Origin: Pichia kudriavzevii
Lineage: Eukaryota > Ascomycota > Pichiomycetes > Pichiales > Pichiaceae
Direction of reading: 5' to 3'
Length of the DNA stretch: 64,000 bases
NCBI RefSeq assembly: GCF_003054445.1
Contig: NC_042510.1
Span: 1 to 64,000, forward strand
In this document: positions 39,228 to 48,938 of the stretch, piece by piece
Position numbering within the stretch: the stretch's first letter is position 1
How the letters are laid out: each line of letters starts with the position of its first letter
Made by a program: the position numbers and the translations under genes
Notes under the pieces: model-generated
What the model saw: only the letters and a program-made list of their open reading frames with translations
What the model was told of the DNA's origin: nothing
Databases searched by the model: none

Positions 39228-40784
39228 ATGCATTCTATTTCCAACACATTATCCTCCACTACTTCGGCGACTTCTGTTGATGGGGCTCTATCTAGTGTTG
39301 CCTCACCAATTGAAATCACAAATATTCCACAGGAAAATGAATTCTTGATTCTTAATACATCACGATTCAACATAACCTATAAACTGCTAGATAAGGTATT
39401 GTATTTGAGGAAAGACACCTCGGGATCAAAACTCACTTTGCTTAGAGGGTACCTTTGCGTGTATGTTCGGAAACCAGTGAGAATCAAGCACATCCAATTG
39501 AAATTCGAAGGTGCTCTAGATGTCAGGTACTTCCCAAGTAACATGAAAATCGATCCGTCTTCAACATTTGTGAAAAATAAATCGTTCCCCATATTTAGCC
39601 AGTCAAGAAATTGGCAATATAAACAGCATGACAAGGTGTTGGATACAGACTATTTTGCCAAGGGTGCATTCTCTTACCCTTTCCAATTTTTGATACCGAA
39701 CGATATCCCGGAGACAATGTCGAATGTTTTCGGTTCAACGAGCTACTGCTTAACAGTAACAGTTTCTCCAATATCAAATACATTGGGATTGTCGATTCTA
39801 GGCTCTTCCCTTATAGCAAAATCGTTTCCAATTCAAGTGGTGCAATGTGATACCGAGCCAGAAGGCACGTGTCATGTCTCTAATGACTCCTTCTCACTGG
39901 GCAATTGGCGATACCTTTTTTATTACAAGATTGTAATCTCAAACCGTCAGGTGGCTATTGGTGATAAGGTCAAGGTCTACGTAAAAATACTACCCAACAA
40001 AGCCTTTAAGTACAGAATCAGAAATATAAAAGTACTCCTAGATCAGATAACTGAGTATGATATATCTAACAGACTCGAAGAGAATGAGAGAGACAAGTTC
40101 TATCATAAACTTTCTAGTACCGAGACGGCTTTACTTGAATGGATCAACGTCGACTCCTATGATAATGACCCGCAGGTTTGGGAGTTCGATTGTGAACTAT
40201 CAAGAGTCTTTGAAAAATACAATTTGAAAAACAGATATAAAAAGCAAAGTTTTACCCTTGTTCCTACTACAAATGAACTTGAAAATAGGATTTGCCATTT
40301 CAAGGTTTTCCACAAAATCAAAGTATACCTCTCAGTGGAGGAGATAGTTTCGGAGGATGATACTATCTCTGAGTTTTCAGACAATGCAAGCTCGTTTATC
40401 ATACGACCTAGAGCACATAGTTTGGATAAAACTCTGATGAACACTAGGGCAGAGAAAATCGATAACGATCAAATGCGTAGAAATTCACCTCTGGTTCAAG
40501 AAAGCGATCCAAATAAAAGTAAAGTGGATTTGGTATTTGATGCAGATGTTGAGATACTTAAAGGTGAAAGTGTAGTTGGGAACATGCCACCACCAACATA
40601 CACAGATTCCCAAATAATCCCTCATTTAGCCACTATTGACAATAGTAATACCAGCAAAACGGACATTCTCACCATTATTGATTCCAGCAAAACATCTCAG
40701 AATCAACAGCTAAACTTTATATTGCCTCCGGCATATGAAGAGGTAGAAGAACTTACAGAACCACCACTGTATTTGTACAAATGA
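39228..40784 (+). CDS. Alpha-arrestin (ART family) Rsp5 adaptor
   Basis: A 518-residue arrestin-related trafficking adaptor. Residues ~50-370 fit N- and C-arrestin lobes (LLRGYLCVYVRKPVRIKHIQ; KGAFSYPFQFLIPNDIPETM; the NRQVAIGDKVKVYVKILP strand of the second lobe). The tail has three PPxY motifs for the Rsp5 WW domains: PPTY 455-458, PPAY 500-503 and PPLY 512-515, very near the C-terminus. ARTs direct Rsp5 to ubiquitinate plasma-membrane transporters. I could not assign it to a specific ART (Art5-, Csr2- or Rog3-type), so no symbol is given. ATG start. Confidence 0.82.
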   Translation: MHSISNTLSSTTSATSVDGALSSVASPIEITNIPQENEFLILNTSRFNITYKLLDKVLYLRKDTSGSKLTLLRGYLCVYVRKPVRIKHIQLKFEGALDVRYFPSNMKIDPSSTFVKNKSFPIFSQSRNWQYKQHDKVLDTDYFAKGAFSYPFQFLIPNDIPETMSNVFGSTSYCLTVTVSPISNTLGLSILGSSLIAKSFPIQVVQCDTEPEGTCHVSNDSFSLGNWRYLFYYKIVISNRQVAIGDKVKVYVKILPNKAFKYRIRNIKVLLDQITEYDISNRLEENERDKFYHKLSSTETALLEWINVDSYDNDPQVWEFDCELSRVFEKYNLKNRYKKQSFTLVPTTNELENRICHFKVFHKIKVYLSVEEIVSEDDTISEFSDNASSFIIRPRAHSLDKTLMNTRAEKIDNDQMRRNSPLVQESDPNKSKVDLVFDADVEILKGESVVGNMPPPTYTDSQIIPHLATIDNSNTSKTDILTIIDSSKTSQNQQLNFILPPAYEEVEELTEPPLYLYK

Positions 40785-40892
40785 CCATCCCCATGTTATT
40801 TAATCCCTTTTCTTTTCTCTTCCCATGGGGCGTTTATACATTTTCTATTCTTTTGATGTCATTATTTAGTGTACATAGATGATATCTTCCGT

Positions 40893-41912
40893 TTATAGAG
40901 TAATCCACGAATCAAAGTACAAAGTCTTATTTACCTTACCCTCCTCTGAATTTTCCTTTTCCTCGTTTAAAGAAGAATCAAGAACTCTATAGTTATCATT
41001 AATATTGAAAACTTGGTTGTCTAGGGGCGCAAATATATCCTCACCTTCGATCTTGCCCCCTCCGGCCTCTAATATACTTTGCCATGTAGCCTTATAAGAA
41101 CCGTTAATGCATTCAATCTTTTCATCAAACTCCAGTACATCACATAAAGACTTGACATCCGATAAGGTCAATTCTATAGTCGTGATCCCTGAATTAACAA
41201 GGAAGTCATTAACTTCACTTAATGATGGTAGCAGAGACCCCATACCCATTATCATGTTTGCAGGATAGCTGTACTGCTTCAAGCCATCAGGAATTAAACC
41301 CTTCTTTTTGAAACACTTTGGATACGTTCTCTGTGCAACAAATTTCCATATGACTATCAGCAATGAATCAATAAAATCTGTGTCCAACTCCGAATCTGTA
41401 AACCAGGGGCCTCCAGTGACATCAATGGAAGGTGTTAAATGGTATAGCATATATATTTTCCTCGTTGGATGTTTAACAGATTTCACAGACTTAATATAAG
41501 ACTGTGATTCCAGAGATTTAAGGCACCTCAATACAATATGCTGATGAAGATTACTTTTTGCTTTTATTGTTTTTGTCCAAATTCCCTCTCTACCAGCAGC
41601 TTCGACATGTGAATAAACAATTGCCTCGTCAGCTGTCATACTACTCACCTTTTGTGCTTCTTGCTCACTAATTGGTGCAAATAAGATCGTTTTCTCAGTA
41701 GAGTTGGAAGATGGATCTGGCTCTGACTCCAAGATCTTAAGCAACCCCTTATTAAGTAATGCTTGGGCATTCTCCATCAACTCATTTGCATTTTCATATT
41801 TAAGAAGATCTATAAGTTCTTGTTGGGTGTATGAGCTTTTACCATTAGACACCATAGTATGGTGCATTTTCTTTGCAGAAGCAGACAAGTCATCCGTTAG
41901 GTTGCTACTCAT
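40893..41912 (-). CDS. RPC34: RNA polymerase III subunit Rpc34
   Basis: A 339-residue winged-helix subunit of the Rpc82-Rpc34-Rpc31 initiation subcomplex, contacting Brf1 and opening the promoter. Family blocks are clear: MTADEAIVYSHVEAAGREGIWTK split over the second winged helix, NLHQHIVLRCLKSLESQSY, SVKHPTRKIYMLYHL, then VTGGPWFTDSELDTDFID and the terminal LYFDSWITL. S. cerevisiae Rpc34 is 317 residues; the extra length is in the Glu/Ser-rich region before the C-terminus. ATG start, convergent with the ART gene. Confidence 0.95.
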   Translation of the reverse strand: MSSNLTDDLSASAKKMHHTMVSNGKSSYTQQELIDLLKYENANELMENAQALLNKGLLKILESEPDPSSNSTEKTILFAPISEQEAQKVSSMTADEAIVYSHVEAAGREGIWTKTIKAKSNLHQHIVLRCLKSLESQSYIKSVKSVKHPTRKIYMLYHLTPSIDVTGGPWFTDSELDTDFIDSLLIVIWKFVAQRTYPKCFKKKGLIPDGLKQYSYPANMIMGMGSLLPSLSEVNDFLVNSGITTIELTLSDVKSLCDVLEFDEKIECINGSYKATWQSILEAGGGKIEGEDIFAPLDNQVFNINDNYRVLDSSLNEEKENSEEGKVNKTLYFDSWITL

Positions 41913-42161
41913 GACTAGCGATAGTGTGTCTGTGGTTTAGTAGAACTATCCTAGACTACTTTTGAGCCCGTTGGATAAGTGCTATATTAAAGTTGATCTC
42001 AAATTGAAGAAAAAAATATTAAGAAAAACATGTTGCAAAAAAAAAACAAAAAAAAAAAAGAAAAAAAATAAAATGAGAAAAGAGAAAAAGAACAATTCAT
42101 GCTTATTCCCCCAACTTGACTGTCCTTTCTATAAAGAGAAAAATAAACATGAAAACATACA

Positions 42162-43013
42162 ATGGTTAGGCTACCTATACTATTAGATGAGGAAGAGGAT
42201 GATGATATTATTCAAGCACAGCCGTCATTGAAGGCCAAGTTCAAACCGAGAAAGATCAAGCTGAAGTCCAGCATTGAGTCAAAAGATGGGGCCAACACAG
42301 CAAGAGCATCAATCAATGACGAAATGCCAGAACGAGAGAAAGAGAAAAACGAAAGTGACGGAGGTGATGTATTAGAAAACTTAGCCCTACCGCAAAGGAG
42401 ATTTAAAAAACTCAACAAAATAAACAGTGGTTTAAGCTTTTTGGACGACAATAGCTGTAAGAACGAATCAAAGGCAAAGGCAAATAAAATCAACACACAG
42501 GAATACCTAAATTCATACAAGGAACATCCAGAAGTCCCCTCGCAGACTGTGGACACAACATTACCTCTGAACGACGTCTCTATCGAGAATATGGAAGGTA
42601 TAGTTTTGACAGGCTCCGATATGGATCTAAGTGATGTCGAGAATGATGGACTTCCTTCAAAATTGAAACAGTCTAGTGAAGACTCAAAACGCCGCAGAGA
42701 GATTGAGAAGGCAATAGAATCAGCAAACGATCCAGAAGAAACAGAATCGAATGGTAGAATGGAGATTTTGAAAATTCCAACTTATAATGAGGGCAGTGTG
42801 CCCACATACATTAGATTTCATCGTCCACCTTCTCTTGACGAAACCAAAGAGAACATACAAGAACGTATAAACTTGCTTGAAGTGAAAGTTCAACAGGAGA
42901 GTAAAGAAATAGAGTCCTTCAACCACCGTCGAGAGGATCTATCTCGTCAACGAGCCAAACTCGTGGAGAAGGTACACAAGCTGCTGCAGGAATACAAACC
43001 AAGAAATAAATGA
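42162..43013 (+). CDS. NTR2: Ntr2-like spliceosome disassembly factor
   Basis: A 283-residue charged, mostly disordered protein. The C-terminal ~90 residues (IPTYNEGSVPTYIRFHRPP followed by a long coiled helix with two basic clusters) resemble the NTR2 domain. Ntr1-Ntr2 recruits the helicase Prp43 to release the intron lariat. The N-terminus MVRLPILLDEEEDDD with KAKFKPRKIKLKSS fits the charged N-terminus of this family. Assignment is by pattern and length (yeast Ntr2 is 322 residues), with no enzymatic motif to confirm it. ATG start in a purine-rich leader. Confidence 0.6.
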   Translation: MVRLPILLDEEEDDDIIQAQPSLKAKFKPRKIKLKSSIESKDGANTARASINDEMPEREKEKNESDGGDVLENLALPQRRFKKLNKINSGLSFLDDNSCKNESKAKANKINTQEYLNSYKEHPEVPSQTVDTTLPLNDVSIENMEGIVLTGSDMDLSDVENDGLPSKLKQSSEDSKRRREIEKAIESANDPEETESNGRMEILKIPTYNEGSVPTYIRFHRPPSLDETKENIQERINLLEVKVQQESKEIESFNHRREDLSRQRAKLVEKVHKLLQEYKPRNK

Positions 43014-43191
43014 TTCTAGCAGACACAGTTCAGTACACTACATGCAACGGCATTATCCAGCCTTATGACGTGGCATCCATGCACAACTTGAAAAACAACC
43101 AATCGTTTGAATTGTTTGGAATGCCGATTTTGAATATTAGCCGCGCTGGAAAATTGCCCGAATAGGTAATTTTTATGACTGCGCGCTTAAA

Positions 43192-43198
43192 GAGTCAC
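43192..43198 (-). promoter_or_regulatory. Gcn4-like site upstream of ARG3
   Basis: Minus-strand GTGACTC, a 6 of 7 match around the Gcn4 core TGACTCA, 126 bp before the ARG3 ATG. General amino acid control of an arginine gene is expected; the site is imperfect. Confidence 0.4.
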
Positions 43199-43246
43199 AC
43201 TCCATATTTAAAGTGATGATTGGCCAAATGAGAAGGTTTTTCTCAG

Positions 43247-43254
43247 TATAAATA
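43247..43254 (+). promoter_or_regulatory. TATA box of ARG3
   Basis: TATAAATA, a perfect TATA element, 70 bp before the ARG3 ATG and about 55 bp downstream of the Gcn4-like site. Confidence 0.55.
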
Positions 43255-43323
43255 AAGGCCTCTTTCCTTCATTTAGCGGCTTCTGTAAGTTGGAATACAG
43301 TATTCTGATTGTTTTCCTTGAGC

Positions 43324-44319
43324 ATGTTGAACTTTTCCTCTACCAGATTATTCTCCACTGCAATGACCGTCTCCAACAAGATTAGACACTTGATATCGAT
43401 ATCCGATTTAACAACTAACGAATTCAAATCTCTAGTTAATAGAGCTGAGTATCATAAGCAGATTATCAAGACAGGAAAGAAACCGGATGTGTGGCCTCTT
43501 CAAGGCGAATTAGTGGCCATGCTGTTTACTAAGAGATCGACTAGAACTAGAATTTCCACAGAAGGTGCTGCAGCGTACTTTGGTGGCCAACCTATGTTTT
43601 TAGGTAAAGAAGACATCCAGTTGGGAGTCAATGAATCCTTCTATGATACCACCAAGGTCATCTCCTCAATGACTTCTTGTATTTTTGCAAGAGTTAATAG
43701 CCACTCGGACATACAAGAGTTGTGTGAACATTCTTCTGTCCCTATAATAAACTCTTTATGTGACAGATACCACCCTTTACAAGCCATATGTGATCTTTTA
43801 ACCATCAAGGAGAACTTTTCCGACTTGAAAGGATTAAAATTAGCATGGATTGGCGATTCAAATAATGTCATTAATGATTTGGCAATAGCAGCAATGAAAT
43901 TCGGCATCAACGTGTCTATTGCAACACCAAATGGAATTGAAATTGAACAACATGTAATTGATGCGGCTAAAAAGGTCACACAGGAAACAGGGGCTACACT
44001 GGAGCTTACGCACGATGCAAAGAAGGCTGCAACAAACGCAAACATATTAGTAACTGATACTTTTGTGTCGATGGGACAAGAATCGGAGACTGCTAAGAAG
44101 CTCAAGCAATTTGAAGGATTTCAAATAAATTCAGACCTGGTATCTTTGGCTGATAAAGATTACAAGTTTATGCACTGTTTGCCAAGACACAAGGAGGAAG
44201 TATCTGATGATGTGTTTTACAGTGCCAACTCTATTGTTTTCCCAGAAGCAGAAAATAGACTCTACGCTGCAATTGCTACAATAGAGGCATTTGTGGTGAA
44301 CAAAGGCCAATTCTTATAG
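43324..44319 (+). CDS. ARG3: Ornithine carbamoyltransferase
   Basis: A 331-residue enzyme of arginine synthesis: ornithine plus carbamoyl phosphate gives citrulline. Carbamoyl-phosphate motif STRTR at 72-76, HPLQAICDLLT block, and ornithine-binding HCLPRH at 284-289. The whole body matches yeast Arg3 closely (IQLGVNESFYDTTKV, SVPIINSLCD). The N-terminus MLNFSSTRLFSTAM has Arg and Ser and no acid, like a mitochondrial presequence; S. cerevisiae Arg3 is cytosolic, but in most fungi OTC is mitochondrial. A second in-frame ATG at 43363 (MTVSNKIRHL) would give a protein without it. The frame upstream of 43324 has no ATG. Confidence 0.96.
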   Translation: MLNFSSTRLFSTAMTVSNKIRHLISISDLTTNEFKSLVNRAEYHKQIIKTGKKPDVWPLQGELVAMLFTKRSTRTRISTEGAAAYFGGQPMFLGKEDIQLGVNESFYDTTKVISSMTSCIFARVNSHSDIQELCEHSSVPIINSLCDRYHPLQAICDLLTIKENFSDLKGLKLAWIGDSNNVINDLAIAAMKFGINVSIATPNGIEIEQHVIDAAKKVTQETGATLELTHDAKKAATNANILVTDTFVSMGQESETAKKLKQFEGFQINSDLVSLADKDYKFMHCLPRHKEEVSDDVFYSANSIVFPEAENRLYAAIATIEAFVVNKGQFL

Positions 44320-44532
44320 TTCCCTTCTTTTTCTTTTCTCATGTATATCCCCTTCCATTAGTAAAAATAGTAAATTAGTTAATGATGAATTCATATCATG
44401 AGTGAAAAATGTATCCGCGCAGCCGACTCAATCTTGAGCACATGTGTTGAAGTGTGTCGATTAGATGTGTAAGAGCAAGTCGGTTTAGAAGTGATACATC
44501 CAATCGTCTAACAGTACACGCAGGGGAATCAC

Positions 44533-46887
44533 ATGGAGTCGCACAATTTGTCACGGACTATAGACAAAGTAAGTGACTTGATTAAGGACGAAAGTTCGCT
44601 GTCCAACCTTGAGCAGCTGATAGCTGACATAACCAAGGAGAAGTATTCAATTGATTCCCAATTGAATATTGAACAGGATCGACATTTAACGAGAATTCAA
44701 GATATGATTACAGAGATCCATAATGCAAGCAAAAATTTACAGGATTTAAAGTACAGTGTTGGAAAATTAGAAGACCTACGTCGTGAAAATGTATCAAATA
44801 ACTCCAATCATAACTTTGAAATCTTCGATTTGGCAGCTTTGGTTTTGAAGAACATCAAAGGTGTTGAAGAAGTCTACTCTAACATTTCCACATTTGATGA
44901 AAAGGAGAAAGTGATCAATCAGTTATTGGATGAAGAATATGCCAAAGATGAAAAACAGGAATTGCAGTTTTCAACAGGTGACAATCTTTTGGTTGCACAT
45001 TATGAGCTGAACAGATTGAGGGATTTACAAGACCAAATGTGGGTTATGGAGAAGAACTCCAAATCACCGGAAACCAAGAAGCTAGTTCATCAACTATCTA
45101 ACAAACTAAATGTGTGTATTAGTAGATTTGATGGATTATTAACCATCATTATTGATTCAATCTTAGATTTTGTAGAATCTGAGAATTTCGGATTCTTAAT
45201 CAAAGTGGTCAAAATCATACAGTATGAGGAAAGAGAAGACCTGAAAGTCAGACTTTGGGACAGTTTGCTTGAAAAGAGAGATACCGAATCAATCGAAAAA
45301 TCAGTCACGAATGTTAGACGATTGAAGGAAAGAGGATACAAAAATAGATTTGAAAATATAATGAAACAGACTATTGAGGATCGGTTTTCTGAGTTTTTGG
45401 AATCCAAAGATATTAGTATTTTCCTTGGAGAAGAAGGCACGTTCTATTATCAAACTCTTTCTGACTATAAAGTTGCAATTGATCGGTGTTTCCCTAAAGA
45501 ATGGAAGTTTTTTCCCAAAGTGTTGGAGTGGCACCAAGAATCTATTAAAAGTGTTATCAATAAGATTTTAGAAGATAATCTTTCAAATTCCCAACTATCC
45601 GAAATCATTGAATTGGATTACGAGAACAAGCAATCATTGAAGAAGCTCTTTAAAATCCCAAATAAAGATTGGAAGAAGTTTCGATTACTGGCCGAAGATA
45701 AAAAGAAACATCTCTTGGATAATTCATTACAGGACAATATCAAATCGACCACCAAATGGATAGAAACCGCACTCACAAAAGCTGTCAGCAAATTTGAGTC
45801 ATTGGACGAAGAACCTCCTGATCGTAGAGATGGCCGGCTATCATTCCAGGTGGCCCAAGAAGTCATGCTAATTTTATCTTCCAACACAAAGAGTATCAGA
45901 ACTTTGGGTGATGCGTCGGTTTTGGTCCAGTACTATGGATTTTTTGCTAATGAGATAATGAGAACCTACCAAGAGTGTTGGGTTAGGTCTTTAGACAAAA
46001 TGACCGAATTATGGAATCTTTCAAGATCATCTCAGAATAGCAAAAATAGTCAAAGTAAGAATAAGAAGGTACAAGAAGAACAAAACGCCATAATTAACGA
46101 GAATATTGGTTACTTGCCAAGGTATATAACCAACTTGGCCAATGACTGTCTAATTTTAACAGATGCATTAGAAAGAGATTTTGATTTGATAACAGAAGGA
46201 TTGAACGAGATCCATACACAAAAGTTGATTGACATGAAACAAACTGCAACCAATCACTCAATTGAATTAGGTACATATTGTCTACAAAAGCTATCACTAT
46301 TGGCAGCACAAGACTTTGGACCAATTATGGTTGATATTTTCAATAAACCATGGTACAACTCACCTACACTTATCGACAGCGTATTGAATATAATTGACGA
46401 AGAATACATAATGCCATTTATTGATTATTCGTATCCCGAATTACTAATGTCACTGTTTGATTTCATCACAGATGAATTTTTGTTGAAATATTTGAGTGCT
46501 TTGAATTATAAACGAAAATTTGAAAAAAATATAGTGTCTACATTAGAGAGAGACGGATATAAAATCATGGAAGTTTTGGGTAAACACGACGATGACGGAT
46601 CACTTGAAAGGAAGATGATTGTGTTTGATTTGCTGATTGAATTATGTTCAGCAGACAATAACAATGAACAAGACATCATTGAAAAATGGACATTTGGACT
46701 AAGTGAGATCTACGACTTGCCTATTGATCTGTTAAGGGTAATATTAGAATGTAAAAAGGTCGATAAGTCGAATATTACCTTTATATTAGGAGAGTGTGGT
46801 GAGTTGTGTAAACAGTCACTGCTGGAAAATTCGGACCAGCCTGCAAGCATATTCCGTAAGTTCCATTACGCATCTATTGGTAAATAA
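44533..46887 (+). CDS. SEC6: Exocyst subunit Sec6
   Basis: A 784-residue helical protein of the exocyst, which tethers secretory vesicles to the plasma membrane. The N-terminus (VSDLIKDESSLSNLEQL) and the coiled-coil region following it resemble yeast Sec6 (805 residues), and the C-terminal helical bundle carries the family stretch around IFNKPWYNSPTLIDSVLNII and LLKYLSALNYKRKFEKN. There are no catalytic motifs. ATG start; no intron. The gap to ARG3 is 213 bp, same orientation. Confidence 0.85.
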   Translation: MESHNLSRTIDKVSDLIKDESSLSNLEQLIADITKEKYSIDSQLNIEQDRHLTRIQDMITEIHNASKNLQDLKYSVGKLEDLRRENVSNNSNHNFEIFDLAALVLKNIKGVEEVYSNISTFDEKEKVINQLLDEEYAKDEKQELQFSTGDNLLVAHYELNRLRDLQDQMWVMEKNSKSPETKKLVHQLSNKLNVCISRFDGLLTIIIDSILDFVESENFGFLIKVVKIIQYEEREDLKVRLWDSLLEKRDTESIEKSVTNVRRLKERGYKNRFENIMKQTIEDRFSEFLESKDISIFLGEEGTFYYQTLSDYKVAIDRCFPKEWKFFPKVLEWHQESIKSVINKILEDNLSNSQLSEIIELDYENKQSLKKLFKIPNKDWKKFRLLAEDKKKHLLDNSLQDNIKSTTKWIETALTKAVSKFESLDEEPPDRRDGRLSFQVAQEVMLILSSNTKSIRTLGDASVLVQYYGFFANEIMRTYQECWVRSLDKMTELWNLSRSSQNSKNSQSKNKKVQEEQNAIINENIGYLPRYITNLANDCLILTDALERDFDLITEGLNEIHTQKLIDMKQTATNHSIELGTYCLQKLSLLAAQDFGPIMVDIFNKPWYNSPTLIDSVLNIIDEEYIMPFIDYSYPELLMSLFDFITDEFLLKYLSALNYKRKFEKNIVSTLERDGYKIMEVLGKHDDDGSLERKMIVFDLLIELCSADNNNEQDIIEKWTFGLSEIYDLPIDLLRVILECKKVDKSNITFILGECGELCKQSLLENSDQPASIFRKFHYASIGK

Positions 46888-47027
46888 GTAAACTAGTAGA
46901 TAAGTAGATAAGACCAGAAAATGTAAAGAGAAAAAAAAAACAAGTTTAAAAAGATTTCAATTTATGAAAATTGTTTGTTGTGTATATCTATGGATATAAA
47001 AAATGGAGAGGAAAACATCGCTTTTCG

Positions 47028-47372
47028 TCATATGTATATGAATACTATTGTAACTAACAAATAAGAACCGTCGTGAAGCTTGAATTTGAGATTATACAAT
47101 CCGTCTTTCCCCGTATCCCATAGAGAACCAAATTTGGTATCTATCTCGTTACTCTCAGAGTCCAATTCGGAGAATTTAATGGTTGAAGCATTAACTACAG
47201 CTTTAAATTTGGAAGATTTCTCTGAGATTTTATTGAGTAATTTTGTAATGATTTCATTTACAGCAGTAGATTGCTCGATTTCGTGAGATATTAAAGATGC
47301 AACTTCATCCTCTGACAGTGGCATTTTTTCTGCGTTGATTGCATTCTTGATAATTGTTGGTGATGACGGCAT
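47028..47372 (-). CDS. TDA2: Tctex-type light-chain-like protein Tda2
   Basis: A 114-residue protein with the Tctex1/dynein light chain fold. The second half (KFKAVVNASTIKFSE, then GSLWDTGKDGLYNLKFK and the terminal YLLVTIVFIYI) matches S. cerevisiae Tda2, which forms a dimer that works with Aim21 at actin patches during endocytosis rather than in dynein. ATG start. Convergent with SEC6 and divergent from VTC1. Confidence 0.82.
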   Translation of the reverse strand: MPSSPTIIKNAINAEKMPLSEDEVASLISHEIEQSTAVNEIITKLLNKISEKSSKFKAVVNASTIKFSELDSESNEIDTKFGSLWDTGKDGLYNLKFKLHDGSYLLVTIVFIYI

Positions 47373-47757
47373 TATCCTTCCAGCCCTATTGCACCAGCCA
47401 AAATTAAAATAAAATAGAATAAAAAAAAAATTGGCTCTGATAACCTACAGAGATAAATACACAGGTGTACATAAATAGCTGCTCGAGTAATCCAAACAAT
47501 GTTTAAAGAGGTGATGAGATTCTATCAATGGTGTTTCCGCGCAACACGTGCCTTGTAATAAGCATGAATTGATCAATTTATTTTATTGAGCTGCTGATTA
47601 TTACAACTGTTTCTTGCTTGCCTTGCTATTTATATTTCTTAAACGCCTTGTATCTTCCCCACTTGTTTTTCTTCTGCCTTTCTACTACACAACCTTGAAA
47701 AGACCGTCAGAAACAAGTTCCGGCCTATTGAACTACTGATAACCACATATAAGAAAC
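47373..47757. other. Divergent promoter region, TDA2/VTC1
   Basis: A 385-bp region containing a CACGTG E-box (listed separately) and A/T-rich tracts. No gene seen. Confidence 0.6.
47545..47550. promoter_or_regulatory. CACGTG E-box upstream of VTC1 (Pho4-type)
   Basis: CACGTG preceded by A on one strand and G on the other, so neither flank carries the T that favours Cbf1; this permits Pho4. It lies 208 bp before the VTC1 ATG. VTC genes are Pho4 targets in S. cerevisiae. Confidence 0.4.
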
Positions 47758-48325
47758 ATGTCGTCAGCGCCATTATTACAAACAAGTATGTATATTTCCT
47801 AACCGTGGAGTTCTGTACACACAGGTCTTTGTTGCCGATAACTACCAATTGCGACACTCGATCATGATCATTACCAACAGGAGGGGGGAAGGGGGCAATG
47901 ATGTTATTCAACAGAGTAACTTGTATCTCTCAGATGAATGGATGGATACTAACTATATTGGTTTCTTCTCAAACTATAATACAGCACCTGGAAAGAGGAT
48001 AGCATTACCTACACGTGTTGAGCCAAAAGTCTTCTTTGCCAACGAAAGAACGTTTCTTTCCTGGTTGAACTTCACAGTCATCCTCGGATCGTTGGCCATT
48101 GGATTATTGAACTTTGGTGATAAAGTTGGCCGGATCTCAGCGTCTCTGTTTACACTGCTAGCAATGGGCACGATGGTGTATGCGCTTGTGACGTACCATT
48201 GGAGGGCAAACGCCATTAGACGCAGAGGGTCTGGTCCTTATGATGACCGGTTTGGACCAACCATGCTGTGTTTCTTCCTCTTGATAGCCGTCATTGTGAA
48301 CTTTGTCCTAAGAATGCGGGCATGA
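47758..48325 (+). CDS. VTC1: Vacuolar transporter chaperone Vtc1, spliced (47758-47785, 47985-48325)
   Basis: A 122-residue three-pass membrane subunit of the VTC polyphosphate polymerase at the vacuole. Exon 1 codes MSSAPLLQT; a 199-nt intron follows (donor GTATGT, branch TACTAAC at 47947-47953, acceptor ATACAG); the join gives [20 protein letters not shown], essentially the yeast Vtc1 N-terminus. The body ([50 protein letters not shown]) is diagnostic and contains the basic residues lining the polyphosphate channel. An intron-retaining frame runs upstream inside the intron but is not the gene. Yeast Vtc1 is 129 residues. Confidence 0.96.
47786..47984 (+). other. Spliceosomal intron of VTC1
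   Basis: 199 nt; GTATGT donor, TACTAAC branch at 47947-47953, ATACAG acceptor; branch A 32 nt from the acceptor. Joining the exons reproduces the conserved N-terminus. Confidence 0.95.
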
Positions 48326-48539
48326 CTGCCCCCTAGGACACATGTAACCGTCCTCCTTTAATTAGACACTGTATATGCCACAACGCAATCACTCACACCG
48401 GTTTCCAACAAAATCCCCTTAACACATGTGAATGTGAATATCAATGTCAATGGGCATGTCAATGGGCAACATCATCACTCTGGTCTGTGTCGGCAACCTC
48501 TCCTCGTACCCAGCTGAAACAAACTACACAGGTATACAC

Positions 48540-48655
48540 CATATAATATATATACTACAATATACATTACTCAATATATATAATACAATATACATTACAC
48601 AATATATATAATACAATACATATAATACAATACATATAATACAATACATACTACA
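48540..48655. repeat. AT-rich tandem repeat
   Basis: Two ~38-nt copies of a TATACATTAC/ATATATAAT pattern followed by three to four copies of a 13-nt ATACAATACATAT-like unit. Confidence 0.8.
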
Positions 48656-48893
48656 TTACTATACAAATTGGAAATCTTATATTTGCTGAGCCGTCTTTTA
48701 CTTTCCCATTTTTCTTTTATGGTATCAAATTGTAAAATGCTGAGCCACTTTCTCTAAGTAGCTTTTACTACTTGACATTTGATCAATTTCTCCTCTCTTT
48801 GAAATTCATTTGGAAAAGCAAAAATGTTGCCCTTTCAAATGGTTTTGTGGTTTTTCCGTCCTGGTTTTCGCGCCTGCGCCCCGATTCGGCAAC

Positions 48894-48938
48894 AGACCCG
48901 CACACCGCACACAATGCAGACACACCCGCACACCGCAC
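48894..48938. promoter_or_regulatory. Two Rap1-like sites upstream of RPS24
   Basis: ACACCCGCACACC at 48922-48934 fits the Rap1 consensus ACACCCRYACAYM at every position. A near copy, GACCCGCACACC, starts at 48895, giving two CCCGCACACCGCAC cores 28 bp apart in the same orientation about 220-260 bp before the ATG. Rap1 is the main ribosomal-protein gene activator in S. cerevisiae; in other yeasts Tbf1 and Cbf1 may replace it. Confidence 0.5.

Noticed and set aside
47786-47984. Alternative longer Vtc1 N-terminus read from the intron
   Set aside because: Donor, branch and acceptor are all consensus and splicing restores the family N-terminus; the intronic frame resembles nothing.
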